Source: Podocnemis expansa (lineage: Eukaryota; Chordata; Testudines; Podocnemididae). From it: a DNA stretch of 64,000 nt. The DNA lies in contig ML682122.1 in the NCBI GenBank assembly GCA_007922195.1, positions 1,252,254-1,316,253 of the forward strand, in the 5' to 3' direction. Below, one piece after another: positions 22,059 through 33,339 of this stretch; position 1 is the first letter of the stretch, and the number at the start of each line of letters is the position of its first letter. A program made the position numbers and the translations under genes. Below the pieces are notes generated by a model. It was not told the origin of the DNA. It searched no databases and was given only the letters and a program-made list of their open reading frames with translations.

Positions 22059-22975
22059 ATGAAATACACAACAAATCAACACCAGGGAAATCAAACAACA
22101 GTCACAGAACTCCTCCTCTTGGGATGAGGGGATCTCCCTCGACTGCAGGCACCTACCGTTTCTGGTGCTCTACATTGTGACCATGGTTGGGAACATTCTC
22201 ATCATTGCTCTATTTGGCATGAATCAACATTTTCACACACCCATCTACTTCTTCCTGGGGAACTTGTCCTACTTAGAGACCTGCTACACCTCCAGCCTCC
22301 TTCCCAAAATGCTGGTCAGTCTCCTGACTGGGGGCAGAATCATTTTATTTAATGGCTGTATCACACAGTTGTATATCTTTGGTTCCTTAGTGGCTACAGA
22401 GTGTCTTTCTGTTAAATGTGATGTGATAAACTGGCATTTAGCCATATGCAAGCCACTACATTATACATCCCTTATAAATGGCAGGTTTTGCCTCCAGATG
22501 GCAGCTGGCTCTTGGATAAGTGGATTTCTGGCTTCTTTGCCAACAATATTCTTGATATCAGAAATCTGTTTCTTTGGACCCAATTAAAATGATAATTTCT
22601 TTGGTGATTTAAGCCAAATACAACAGTAAAGCTTGCCTGCAGTGACACCCTCATGCCTGAAGTTTCCATTTTCATATTCTGCTCCGTCCTCACATTGCCT
22701 CCATTTCTACTGATCCTGGCCTCATATGTTTCCATCATCACCCTCATCCTCAGAATCTTTTCATCCGTCAGGAAGCAGAAGACCTTTTCCACTTGCTCCT
22801 CTCACCTTATTGTGGTGACAATGTACTGAGAGACTTGAACAAAATGTTCCCTGTTTTCTATGGGGTTCTGACCTCACTGGTAACCCCCTTGAGGAACTAG
22901 AAGATAAAGCAAGCCTTGAGAAAAACTGTACTGAAATTTTGTTTCTTTTACAAGAATAGAGATTTTGCAAGATAA
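22059..22975 (+). pseudogene. Olfactory receptor pseudogene, class II
   Basis: A dead odorant receptor. It starts with an ATG at 22059 and a plausible N-terminus ending TVTELLLLG, but a stop follows at codon 23 (22125-22127). A frameshift before about 22165 leads to a 140-codon open stretch covering TM1-TM4, with FHTPIYFFLGNLSYLETCY and the PLHY motif. The DRY region is disrupted (VKCDVINWHLAIC where MxYDRYLAIC is expected). After a stop at 22585-22587, KTFSTCSSHL is still readable near 22772-22800. TM6-TM7 are partly deleted, and the end resembles an RN-KIKQALRK tail. Several independent lesions show long-standing loss of function. Confidence 0.88.
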
Positions 22976-24590
22976 TATGAACACTCATGAACTCAATGGG
23001 CCAAGTGTGAGATATATTCTTCCACACAGTGAATTGTATGAATTTGCTATACTCTTCTTTGTGTGCCTATTAAACTCATAACTATCAGAATCAGGACTTC
23101 CTGGGTGTTTCCCATCTCTGTTCATGTGATAAAAATATATGTCTGTGAGAAATTAGGACACAAAGCCAAATCCAGAGATATAAACTGCATCCTACCATTC
23201 TGACATCAGGAGAATACAGAGTGTCCACCCTGAACTTTTATTACTTTATCTTTGAATATGGATGACTTTGCAAGTAATTATCTCCCTGAGTTTAGGAGAA
23301 TCAGATTAAGATAATTAAAAATGTGCTTTCATCAATTTAGAATTTGGCTTTTGTGCTTTGACCTTAATTATGTTACAACTGGTTATCTTTCATTTTTGTA
23401 ATATTAAAATTTATTTTAAATATATGTGTAAGTCACAGTTGAAGACATTAAGCAATAAAGCAAGTATATTATTAAGGAAAATTTGTCTAATCATTAGATT
23501 AAGAAAAAAATAATGCACATGGCCAGGTCAGTAGCTCAAGTCACTCTCAAATCAGATCATGGTAACATCAGAAATAATTCACTAATCCTCCCCCCCCCAA
23601 CACTTAACTGTTCCCTGCTCAGTCCTGCTAGACTCCAACACCTATTCAGCAAATGAGTCCAGACTTTAATAAAAACTTGTATTACGGTGAAACATTTTAG
23701 TAAATGTTGATCTGTTACTTTCAGATGAGAAGCACATCAGAACACTTCCTAGATATCTCCAGCACTGTACAATGAGGATTTAACCTCCCTTTGTTACACA
23801 AACATTTATAAATAACTTTAAAAAAAACTATTTGTCTATGTATCTATCTATTTCCTGGTTGCCATATCAGTACAAGATCTATGTTAACTCAAGACCTGTC
23901 TTTCCTAGCTTTATCATTAGCTTGATCTGTTTTTTATTCTCCCCACAAGGATGACTAGCCTGCAAATTCTTACACATGTGCAGTTGTTGTACTTATTCCT
24001 AGAGTGTTAAAGAATCTCAGAACAGAACCTTTAAAAAAATCACAGGAGGTTTTTTTTTATCATGCCTATCTATGACTTCACTCTCATCATGCACCTCAGT
24101 GAAGCTATGGAACACTTCCTATGTCTAAATAGAAGCCTATTTCCTCACTGCCAAACAAGCTTGTAACCTTTTAAATCAAAGCAATTAACACCACCATTAG
24201 AATGACTGGACAATTACAAACCTCACTGAGGTTTCATTTCCCTATTGCTGTTCCCCAACATCTCTAGATCACACCTGACAATCTAAAGATAACTCCCTGG
24301 TTTTGCCAGGTGCTGACTGCATATATGTTCTCCAAATATTTATGATGACTCAACCTTGCTCAGTTACTCAATATGTAAGATACTGGATTACCCAGTAAGA
24401 CCAGAGATCTGTGTAAGAAAGGCACTAGATCAGGTGAATCAGTGAGTAGGCATGGTGGAAAACACCCTATATATACTTAATGCATTTACGTCTGTGACAT
24501 TGTACCAGCTCAATAAAGAGCAAGATTTTCTTTTTCAAGCTATACCAGACAGAAACACTCCCTTCTAGACCTTCTCTTATATATTATATC
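22976..24590. other. Gene-free stretch with a possible LTR end
   Basis: No gene is seen. At 24465-24590, 'ccctatatatactta' is followed about 45 bases later by an AATAAA signal and then 'atatca'. This spacing fits the U3/R/U5 end of an LTR, but I could not find its start, a target duplication or a primer binding site, so it is only a possibility. The rest is AT-rich. Confidence 0.35.
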
Positions 24591-24890
24591 AGGGGACAAG
24601 CTACTTGAGCTCTAATGGGCAATGGAGTTAAACCACCTGGGAAAGCCGGCTAGAAAGGGGACTGATGAGGAGCAGCTGGGTGGCTTCATCAGTTATGCCT
24701 GAGGGAGTGTCTCAGGTGAAAGCTCAAGAAGGAAGCGAACTAACAAATTCCTCAGAGAAGGGTGCTGAGTCTCAGGTTACTGGAAAGGAAACAAATGACC
24801 AGCCCAGAGAGACTATGGAAGCCCTTAGGAAAGCGGACTACCTGGTGTAAGGGCTGGAACTGAGAGGCCCCTCAGCCTAAACAGGGTTTG
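24591..24890. other. Unassigned stretch before the PLE
   Basis: A moderately GC-rich segment carrying a 61-codon plus frame (24665-24850) rich in Ser, Glu and Gln. I do not recognise it. It could be the internal start of an LTR element that ends near 24590, or the 5' part of the PLE that follows. Confidence 0.3.
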
Positions 24891-24891
24891 C

Positions 24892-26535
24892 ATGTACATG
24901 GGGGATGGAACACTTACAGATAAAGTAAAGATCTCCACCCAGGAAATCCACTTTCTGGACATTACAGTACAAATTAAGGATGGACACATCAACACCACTC
25001 TATACCAAAAACCTACTGATTGGTATAGTTACCTACATTCCTCGAGCTTCCATCCTAAGCACACCACACAATCCATTGTCTACAGCCAAGCCCTAAGATA
25101 TAACTGCATTTGCTCTGATCCCTCAGACAGAGACAGACATCTTCAGGATCTCTATCAACCTTTCTTAAAACTACGGTATCCACCTGGAGAAGTAAAGAAA
25201 CAGACTGACAGAGCCAGAAGGTTACCTCGCAGTCAACTACTACAGGAAAGGCCCAAAATGAAAACAATAGAACACCACTGGTCACCACATGCAACCCTCA
25301 AGTCAGACCTCTACAACAGATCCTTAATGACCGCCAGCCTATTTTAAAAGATGACCCCTCACCGATGTTCCCTCTAAGACCCACCGGCAGTGGAGCAACT
25401 CCAGTTGCTCGCTGCGCGAGGGCCCCCACCCCCTGCACGGGCCCGATCCTGGCACCCCGCCCCCCATGGGCCCGATCCTGGCGCCCCCCCCCGCAGGCCT
25501 TGCATGGCCCTGCCACAGCTCTAGGGCCAGAGAAGCACTAACGGAGCATGCTCAGATATTCTGGGCATGCTCCGTTAAAGCTTCTGTGGGCAGGAGTTTT
25601 AATAACTCCCTGCCCCACAGGAGCTGTGAGCAGGGCCTCTGGCTGCCGGCCCTGCACGGCTGGCAGTCTTCCCTGCGTGGGGGGGCTGTGTAAGGCTGCA
25701 CGGCCGCGCAGCTTAGAGAGAAGATTGCCCCTCACTCTCTCTAGCCTCGGGAGACAGACTTCTCCTTGCCTACAGACAACCCCCGAACTTTAAACAGATA
25801 CTCACCAGCAAGTACAGACCTAATAAAAGAAATGTTAAAGCAGGCACATATCCCTGCAATAAACCATGCTGCCAACTTTGTCCACATATTTGCACAAAAG
25901 ACACCATCATAGGACCTAATCAAGCCAGCTACTCCATCAAAGGGTCTTTCACCTTCTCATCCACTAGCATGATTTATGCCATCAAATGCTGGAAATACCC
26001 CCATGCCTTCTACAATGGACAAACAGGACAGCTGCTAGGCAGAACACTAAATGCTCATAAATCTGATATCAGAAATCATAACACCAAAAAAAAAAAAAAA
26101 AACCAGTTGCCGAACACTTGCATCTTCCTAATCAGTCCATTGATAACTTGTTAATGATGGTCCTCAAGAAAATCAACGGGACATCAAGATTTCAAAGAGA
26201 AACAGCTGATATTCAAATAACATGCAGATTAAATTGTGTGAAAGCAGGGCTGAATTGTGACTATGTATTCTTTTTACATTATAACAGGTAATTTGACTTC
26301 AACCTCCTTCTGTGTGCTGTATTCCAGAGTTTCAATCCTTGCAAATGCTCTGATTTGCTGTTGCAGTATGACCTGGTCCCATGTCTTACACTACCCTGCA
26401 TTTATTTTCATCCGATTCTGTAAGCCCCACCCCCTTCAAAGCATCTGACGAAGTGGGATTTTCTCCCATAAAAGCTCATGAGATAAATAAATCTGTTAGT
26501 CTTTAAGTGCTACAAGACTCCATGCTTTTTTTGAT
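24892..26535 (+). mobile_element. Penelope-like element with RT C-terminus, split by a hAT
   Basis: The most informative PLE copy. Frame 24892-25347 (151 codons) matches the C-terminal part of PLE reverse transcriptases: FLDITVQIKDG, LYQKPTDWYSYLH, SFHPKHTTQSIVYSQALR, then ICSD and LKLRYPPGEV. At 25363 a 365-bp hAT interrupts it. The PLE resumes at 25736 with the linker, the GIY-YIG region (FYNGQTGQ near 26010, where other copies read LYIGQTG) and ETADIQIT. The 3' tail ends near 26530 with 'ctttaagtgctacaagactcc'. Only the 3' portion is present and it has several stops, so it cannot move by itself. PLEs reverse-transcribe their RNA at a nicked target. Confidence 0.85.
25363..25727. mobile_element. 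hAT-like non-autonomous element, perfect 8-bp target duplication
   Basis: A 365-bp insertion in the PLE flanked by CCCCTCAC at 25355-25362 and 25728-25735. The ends CGATGTTCCCTCTAAG and CTTAGAGAGAAGATTG are imperfect inverted repeats. The 8-bp duplication is characteristic of hAT transposons. Inside is a perfect 13-bp inverted repeat, TAACGGAGCATGC (25539-25551) against 25565-25577. The element is GC-rich and non-coding. Confidence 0.85.
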
Positions 26536-27338
26536 TAGGAACACGTGTGTCACTTCTCCTCATGCCAATTAGTGTAAGCCTGTCAGCATTCACAGAATGA
26601 CTTCTACTAACTTTGCTTTTTAAGAGAAGTGCTTGACTCTTACTTCAGCTCAGGCCTGACCTCAGGGGCGTTGCTGGCACCTGGCACACAGGGCCCATGG
26701 CCCAAATGCTGGCACCAGTGCCTGGGGTCCTGGTGGGTCCCCACCTCTTCTGGTCTCCGGACAGATCACGCTGGAGATCTGGGGCCCAGAAGCCTGCAGC
26801 AGCAGCAGCCACTTCCGGCCCCTTCAAAGGCCAGGCAAACCCATGGCTGTGGCTGCTGCTCCCTTTCCTGTCACTGCCCAGGAGCAAGGCCTGCAGACAG
26901 GTGGTGTGGCCTGGGCCTGTGCCCCCGGTCTTTCACCAGGGCAGCGATGCCCCTACCTGACCTATAACATGGTCTCTTATTCTGGGCCTCATGTCTTGCC
27001 TTCTATTGCAACCCCAAAATACTCATTCCCTCTTAGGAAATCCTCATTAAAAGTTAGGGGATAAAAGATATTAGCCTCAAGTTCATAATCCTTATCTGAA
27101 TTTAAAGTCTGTATTTTATTAATATGATACAATGAAATTTTCATTTAAAACATTTCACTTTGACATGTATTCAAAAATACATATTGTTTCAGATGTTAAC
27201 GTAGCTCTTCAGCAACTAAAAAGCAAGCAAAGAAACATGAAAAAAATCAAGTTATCAAAATACATTCTTTCATTATGGCTGTGCTTTCTTTATCAAATCT
27301 GTTTGAATTGCAATTCTCATATTTTATCGAGAAAACAC
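26536..27338. other. Gene-free stretch with a GC-rich patch
   Basis: The GC-rich patch at 26640-26970 has overlapping frames on both strands with no recognisable domain. It resembles other GC-rich repeat interiors here ('cctggcacacagggcccatgg'-like). The rest is AT-rich. Confidence 0.4.
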
Positions 27339-27341
27339 ATA

Positions 27342-27705
27342 GGGTGTGTTCACACAACAGTCTTATTTCAAAACAACAGAGGTTGTTTCGAAATAAGAAA
27401 TGTTGGGTTCACATGACGTACCATTGTTTTGAAACAACTTAAACCCTATTTGGTGATGAAACAACGTTGTTTCAAAATGATTGTTTCAAAACAAACCCAT
27501 CAGAACATGTTTTTTTTCAAAATGACAGTGACTTGTTTCGAAATAACTGTTGTCCGAACATGCTATTTCGCTTTGAGCTTTTTTCCTAATTAGAATTAAC
27601 ATTTTCTTAATTCGAATTAACCTATTTCGAAATAATGCCTTATTTTGATACAAGTTGTTTCGAAACAACTTGTATCGAAATAACCCCCTGTGTGTGAACA
27701 TAGCC
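27342..27705. mobile_element. Complete TCGA-palindrome transposon, GTTTCGAAAC type
   Basis: The ends GGGTGTGTTCACAC and GTGTGAACATAGCC are flanked by ATA on both sides (27339-27341, 27706-27708). The 364-bp interior is dominated by TTGTTTCGAAACAA words, and no gene is present. The terminal variant with TTCACAC goes with this interior word in the copies at 41.45 and 49.8 kb too. Confidence 0.85.
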
Positions 27706-27708
27706 ATA

Positions 27709-28085
27709 CAGATCCCATGAGAACCCAATATTAAGGAACTGATTTCTACATGATTTTCCCTAAAGATACTACTCTTGTCTCTGTTCTTTCCACTGGACAT
27801 AATGGAATTGAAAATCAGATCAGATCTGGAGCAATAAGTATTGTCTTGCTGAACATGTCTGAATGAGCTTTTCAATTTCTAGGGGTGTTTTAAGTCCTGA
27901 ATAATTTGTACTGCATGCTAATGAACAATGTGTCTGGACTCTCCAACGGTCTAGAATAGACCTTCAGGTATCTAGAACATCTTTTTACAAATAAGAAACT
28001 CATTTTAGTTATTTTGCATTGTTCTGAAAGGAATTTAAAGAAATCTGGAACATCATCTGAGGAATTCATGGTATGTTTGAGGGAA
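27709..28085. other. Gene-free stretch
   Basis: Nothing is recognised. It lies 3' of the receptor fragment that follows on the minus strand. Confidence 0.45.
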
Positions 28086-28376
28086 TCATTTCCCACCTAG
28101 CATTTTCTTTAAAGCAACTCTGATTTCTTTGTTCTTCAAACTATAGATAAATGGGGTTTAACAATGGAATCACAATGGTATAACACAGAGATAGCAGTTT
28201 GTCTGTGTCCTTGAGTCCTCTGTCTTCAGTTTTAAATAGGCAATCATGACAGACCCATAGAATAGAGTTACTGCGGTGAGGAGCAGGTGGAGAAGGCTTT
28301 TTGTCTGCCCTTGACTGATGGCATTTTCATAATTGTGCTGGTGATTTTGAGATAAGACATAATTAAGACAAAAGCA
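28086..28376 (-). pseudogene. Olfactory receptor 3' fragment, truncated by a transposon
   Basis: Read on the minus strand it contains the end of TM5 (AFVLIMSYLKITSTIMKM), GRQKAFSTCSS just before TM6, FYGSVMIAYLK, and finally the TM7/C-terminal motif TPFIYSLKNKEIRVALKKML with a stop at 28086-28088. The conserved His after CSS is lost and TM6-TM7 is spread over different frames, so small indels are present. The 5' two thirds, including TM1-TM4, are absent. The break falls at about 28376, where the GC-rich interior of a palindrome transposon starts. Confidence 0.85.
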
Positions 28377-28990
28377 GTGAGCGGCAGTGATGCAGGGCAC
28401 TCTGATCCCCAGCCTGCCGCCCCGCCAGCGGCAGGGATGCAGGGCACCCCAGATCTTTGCTCTGCCACTTGGCCAGTGGCGGAGAAGAGAGGCACTTCTG
28501 ATTTCTGCCCCGCCACCCAGCCAGTGGCAGAGAAGAGCAGTGCCCTGATTTCTGCCCTGCTGCCTGGGAAGCAGTGGGGAAGAGAGGCACCCTGAGCTCC
28601 ATTCCCCACCACCCAGCCAGTGGCGGGGGAAGCAGAGCACCAGATCCCTCCCCTGCCCACCCTGCACCCTCCAGTCCTGGCCACAGTGCCGAGGGGCTGG
28701 CCTTCCTTCCAGGGCACCATGCACCCTGGGAGGAAGGTCAAACCCTTCCAATTGAAATAATGTTGTTTCGAAACAATGTGTCCTGAAACGGCATCGTTTC
28801 AAGACAACTGTTTCAATTGGACGGTTGTTTTGTTTTTTGGGGAAGGTTTTAATGTTTTGCTTTAAGTTTCATTGATTTGATATGAGAGAGCTCCTCATTT
28901 CGAGTCAATGAAGTGTCGTCTGGACATAACTTTTTTTAAAGTGAAACAACGGTGGTTGTTTCACTTTAAAAACAACATGTGGACATAGCC
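28377..28990. mobile_element. TCGA-palindrome transposon, right part with 48-bp tandem repeats
   Basis: The right end is ACATGTGGACATAGCC (28990). The interior at 28385-28670 has about five units of 47-48 bp ('ctgatttctgccccgccacc' plus 'cagccagtggcagagaagag'). The left end is missing and the element abuts receptor sequence. Frames of up to 210 codons across it are caused by the repeat. Confidence 0.7.
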
Positions 28991-29299
28991 CTTGAGGAGA
29001 ATGTGGCCCATGGACTACAATGGAGCAAGATCAGTTTAAACCAGATTGCTGTGCAGTCCATTATCTTGCAGAGCAACTTTAGCTTACATTATGAAGGAAT
29101 GTACTCATAAAGTTTTAGTGGGGAACAAAAGGAAAGGTTGATAAATGGCTGTTTTACTGAAAGGTTTACTACCCACTGCAAAATGGGTGAAAAAGGAAAA
29201 TCAATCCCCTATAATCTACTGACCCCTCAATGCCAGAAGATGGTACTAATGTGAAGGGGAGATTTAGTCTGTCAGGTTCCCAAGGGGCAGCTCTGTAGT
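28991..29299. other. Gene-free stretch
   Basis: No gene or repeat is recognised, and no 5' remainder of the receptor fragment could be found here. Confidence 0.45.
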
Positions 29300-29545
29300 G
29301 TAGTTCTTTGACCTCAACTGCCTCTATACGCTGTTCCTCAGTGTTTGAATCTTAACTGCTGCTTTGATTTGCTTTTACAATGTGACCTGATCCCATGACT
29401 TACACTTCCCTGCATTTATTTTCTCCCATTCTGTACGTTCTTCCATCTTCAAAGCATCTGATGAAATGGGATTTTCTCACACGAAAGCTCATGAAATAAA
29501 TAAATTTGCTAGTCTTTAAGTGCCACTGGACTCCTTGTTTGATAT
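29300..29545 (+). mobile_element. PLE 3' tail, plus strand
   Basis: Contains the PLE 3' UTR and tail: 'gtgtttgaatcttaac', 'catctgatgaaatgggat', 'gaaagctcatgaaataaa' and 'ctttaagtgccactggac'. No coding part is included. Confidence 0.75.
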
Positions 29546-29656
29546 TTTGTGAGGTGACCACTAGATGTCAGTATGTGGCCAGAGAAATGATAAATAATGG
29601 CAGAGGGCCATGCATTAAAACAGACCATCATCACTGTATTCCCCCAGACACTCATT

Positions 29657-29930
29657 AGGCTGTTTCACAGATTGTTATTACACGGGGGAAAGAAACAACT
29701 TTAGTCATACTGGGCATTGCTAAGTACAAAGATCTGAAGACACAAAATTGTTGACAATGGTGATAAGAGGTTAAAAGATCTGGGATTTGATTGTTCTTGT
29801 CAAAAATCTCTGAACTGGACATGGAATAACAATCTTCAACAAGTTTTGCACTAAGAAAGAAGTGGATAAATTTTATCTTGTCTCAAAACACCAATGGGTA
29901 TTTCTACATTGGAGCCTTAGGTCGACTTAA
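29657..29930. repeat. Segment homologous to 39425-39690
   Basis: The two segments share order and wording over about 260 bp: 'gggcattgctaag' / 'gagcattgctaag', 'gacacaaaatt', 'gaggttaaaagat', 'aataacaatct' and 'tctcaaaacaccaatg'. Both continue into the left end of a palindrome transposon (GGGTAT.TCTACA.T). They are copies of one repeat or a duplicated segment. Confidence 0.65.
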
Positions 29931-30012
29931 AGAATGCCATGTCCATGAAAGCTTATGCAATAAATCAGTTTGTTAGGCTTTAAGTGCCACAGGACTCCTT
30001 GTTTGTTTCTCA
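29894..30012 (+). mobile_element. Transposon left end joined to a PLE tail
   Basis: 29894-29930 is the left end of an AAGTCGACTT-type palindrome element (GGGTATTTCTACATTGG, 'gccttaggtcgacttaaag'). From about 29938 it switches to the plus-strand PLE tail ('gaaagcttatgcaataaat', 'ctttaagtgccacaggactcc'). The rest of the palindrome element is not seen. Confidence 0.6.
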
Positions 30013-30620
30013 TAATACCAGGCCTTCAGGGTCATCCGTATTAGTATTTGCATATGAAGATTCACAAAAAATGTTGCTATTTAGCTGACTGCCATTACGT
30101 GCTGCAATTCATATTGTTTTGCCGACAGTAATTTAGGAAGGACTTTGATGTAACTGTTAATTTCAATAATGTATAGTGTAAAGAGTCAATATGAATGCAG
30201 AGGAAATGTAATTATGGTCAAGCATAGTGTAATGTTAATTATTAAAACTGAGTAAAGAAGGATTAGTCTTGCTAAATTCTGGACAAGTGCAAGTCATATT
30301 TGAAGGGTACAATCCCTGTTCTCAGTGCACTGATTAGCCATTGATACATCATTCCATCTTTGAGTGTAACTATAATCGGAGCATTGTATAAGTGACAACT
30401 GCAGGCTGTCTTGCTTTAATCACCATTTTTCATTTTAATAAAGTTTGGTTACATCATTCAAAGTGTTGACTAAAGGCATATGACTTATCTGTAACTGAAC
30501 TAGCAGCTCAAACCTGAAAACTGAGTTGTGTTTTATTGAACCCTTATCTTTAGCCGTCTAATATTAATTCAGAATTTTTAATATGAGGCTAAAACAGTGA
30601 ATATAATAAAGCACAGTCCC
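30013..30620. other. Gene-free AT-rich stretch
   Basis: No gene or repeat is recognised. Confidence 0.45.
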
Positions 30621-32627
30621 ATCTCAACCCCAAAACCAAGGCCAGACCACCAAGCCCGAGCACCTTAATGGGGCTGGCGTGAGCAGGGCTGGAATGAGGA
30701 GTTTTTGTGCCGGGGTAAGCAGCCCAGGTTGTGCCCTCCCTGGATCTGGCCCAGGGCCCAATCCATCTCCAGACATCGCCGGGAGGCAGCAGGGAGATCC
30801 ACTGCCCCTGAGAGGCTGTGAGGAGCTGGATCCATCGCCAGTCACCACTAGGAAATGGCTGGGGCTTCCTGATGCCTCCGGTGGCAACTGCGGACAGACG
30901 GCTCCCTGCGGCATGCCAATGGCAGTTGGGATTCCCTTACCTGTCTGTGGCATCAGCACAGCCCCATGCCAGAGCTCTACTGGATGAGCATCCACAAGCT
31001 TCTCTCTGCCCCCCGATCATGCTTGGGGCAGGGTGGGAGATTTTAAACTACCACAACCCCAGCCTCAGCCTGGCACCCGGAGTGGCATGTGCTTCTCAGG
31101 CCAGGTAGGGGCTGTGGCTGCCGGCCATGTGGCTTCCTTTAATATTTGGTACCTGGAGTTTTTTCCTGCCCCCCCCCCCCCCCCGCCAGTTACAATCCTG
31201 TTAAAAAGTCCTTGGTTTAGAAATCTGCTTCTCATATAGAAGCAGAGCTGTATCTAGGCTTTATGGTACCTGGGGCAAGAAGCCCCAAGGGTGCCTCCCC
31301 CCATCCATAACAGGCTCTGATCTGGTCCAGGGCTCAATCCATCCTCGTGGCAGAGAACTATGAGGTAGTACCTCCCCCACTGCCAAAATAGCACAGCCAG
31401 GGACTTGGTGTGGGTACCTCCCAGGCCACCGGAACAGTGAAACCAGGGACCTAGCACGGGGCTGCCTCCCCTATGATCAGGACAGCATGAGCAGAGACCT
31501 GGCACATGGGGCTTGGGAGAGTGCGGCCCAGGACACAGTGTGGGGGTGTGTCTGCACCCCACTGAATAGCCAGCCTGGCTGGCCACCCAAACAGAGTTGG
31601 AGTGCCTCCTGCCCCTGCCCCATCAGGATCATGCCTTCCCCACCAACCACCCACATGGCCAACCAGCAACCCAGGGTCAGGAGGTACCTCCTTGGCTCCC
31701 TCGTCTGCTGACTAGCCAGCCAGCTGGGGCCAGGAATGTGCCTCCCCTACTGACCAGCCAGGTAGTGCCAGTGCCCTACCATGCACACACTTTTGCTTAC
31801 CTATCTGTGGGTCTGGCAGAGGCTGAACAGCTGTGCCGGCCATGTGGCTGTTGGTCAGAGGTTTTCTCTCTCCGCGCTCCCTCCCGCCTCCCAGCATGCA
31901 TCTGACCAGGCCTTGCATGATGGGGGCAGGGTGCAAGATGCCCTCCTCCAGCCACATTCTGGCTCTGGAAGAAATGTTCTTTTTCCAAGGTACATTCCCC
32001 TTCAGGAGCTAGGCAGCATTGGCTGTCACCCTGTGAAAATTGTCACCTGTGGATTGCCACATTTGTTCCTCCATAGTTATGGTCCTGGGCCCTAGGTTTT
32101 ATGGTGCCTAGGCACCTGTGACTTTGGCGCCACAGTGGGTGGTGCGTGGCCTCCCCCCACCACTGTGCCCACCCTGCCTCTGGTGGGGTGAGGCTCGCCC
32201 AGTGACCAGCCCTTCACTCCTGCCCTCCCATGAGTTAGGGGCAGAGTGAGCTGGTCTGGGGCATGGGATCTGCTCCCCACCCCCCGCATCCATGCCCGCC
32301 TTCCCTGCTCCCAGAGACGAACAGCTGGCCCAGAGGAGGGGAAAGACAGTGGAGCCTGGCCTCCAGGTTGGCCCACTCCAACCCTGAGCAGGCAGTTCCC
32401 ACCCTGTGGATGGGGCAGATCAGCCAAGAAGAGAGGCTGGTTCCATGCTCCTGGCTGCCCTCTGCTCCCTTGCCCCCCTGCTTGCGCCTGCTCCATGCCA
32501 AAAGCAACAGGCATGGGGTGGCAGATAGCAGTGCCATGGGGGGGGGGCAGCAGCGTGGGCCCCATGCTGCACTGCTCATAGCAGGACAGGGCCAGACCCC
32601 AAAACCACAGGGCCGGGGGGGCTATGT
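30621..32627. other. GC-rich gene-free block
   Basis: A 2-kb GC-rich block with many overlapping frames on both strands. None has a recognisable domain, and the Cys/Pro/Gly/His composition is typical of chance frames. Two passages start alike ('aggctttatggtacctgg' near 31256 and 'aggttttatggtgcctagg' near 32094), suggesting a repeated unit of unknown family. A run of C residues lies near 31170-31187. Confidence 0.4.
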
Positions 32628-32660
32628 CTACACTTAGGCTTTTAGTTCAAATTGACTCAA
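32628..32660. mobile_element. Left-end scrap of a palindrome transposon
   Basis: GGCTATGTCTACACTTAGG followed by 'cttttagttcaaatt' is the left end and first arm bases of the family. It runs straight into CR1 sequence, so only the tip survives. Confidence 0.5.
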
Positions 32661-33150
32661 TTCCAGATGTGGCATCACCAGTGCCAAATAGAGGGGAATA
32701 ATCACATGCCTCAATCTGCTGGCAACACTTCTACTGATGCCCAGTATGACATTGGCCTTTTTGGTAACAAGAATACACTTTTGACTCATATCCAGCTTCC
32801 ATTCCACCAGAACCCCAGGTCCTTTTATACAGTGATGCTACTTAGATGATCACTCTCAAGATTGCAGCAGTGCATGGGGTTTTTATGTCCCATGTGCAGG
32901 ACTTTGCACTTGTCCTTGCTGAGCCTCATGAGATTTCTTCTGGCCCACTTCTCATATTTATTTAGGTTTCCCTGAATCCTGTCCCTGCCCTCCAATGTGT
33001 CTACCGTTCCCTCCAGCTTGGTGTCATCCACAAACTTACTGAGTGCACAATCTATACCATCATCTAGCTCATTAATGAAAATGTTGAATGGAGCTGGCCC
33101 CAGGACCGACCCCTGGGCACACCACTTGTTACTGGTTGCCAACTAGACAT
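32655..33150 (-). mobile_element. CR1 LINE, reverse transcriptase C-terminal part
   Basis: The minus-strand frame 32825-33142 (105 codons) reads QGSVLGPAPFNIFINELDDG, then SKFVDDTKLEG, which is the CR1 version of the catalytic FADD box with A changed to V. It continues with NLMRLSKDKCKVLHMG. The adjacent left part, 'gtgccaaatagaggggaataa' and 'catccagcttccattcc'-like sequence, is the next CR1 segment read backwards. It is truncated at both ends and dead. Confidence 0.85.
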
Positions 33151-33339
33151 GGTGTTACCTCAGAACTCACATGTACAGTTTTAAGCCACCTGAAAGCAAC
33201 AAATAATATTTAGTTGCCTCCAAACTAGATTAGTTCTGAGATGGAGGGTGGAATCAGATAAGGATGGATAAAACCCCTAGTGGAAAATGCAGCTACAGCC
33301 TCCCGATCAAGAACAGATTCAGAGCAATGAAGAAACTTA

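Noticed and set aside
24465..24890. A complete LTR retroelement start (LTR, primer binding site, gag).
   Set aside because: TATA and AATAAA signals are spaced suitably, but no LTR start, target duplication or tRNA primer site was found, so only a possibility is recorded.
27486..28096. Possible coding sequence downstream of the receptor fragment.
   Set aside because: The frames cross a palindrome transposon and flanking AT-rich DNA and have no recognisable domain.
28170..28802. 210-codon minus-strand frame that includes receptor-like text.
   Set aside because: It joins a transposon minisatellite to an out-of-frame receptor fragment, so it is not a real fusion gene. The receptor part is annotated as a pseudogene instead.
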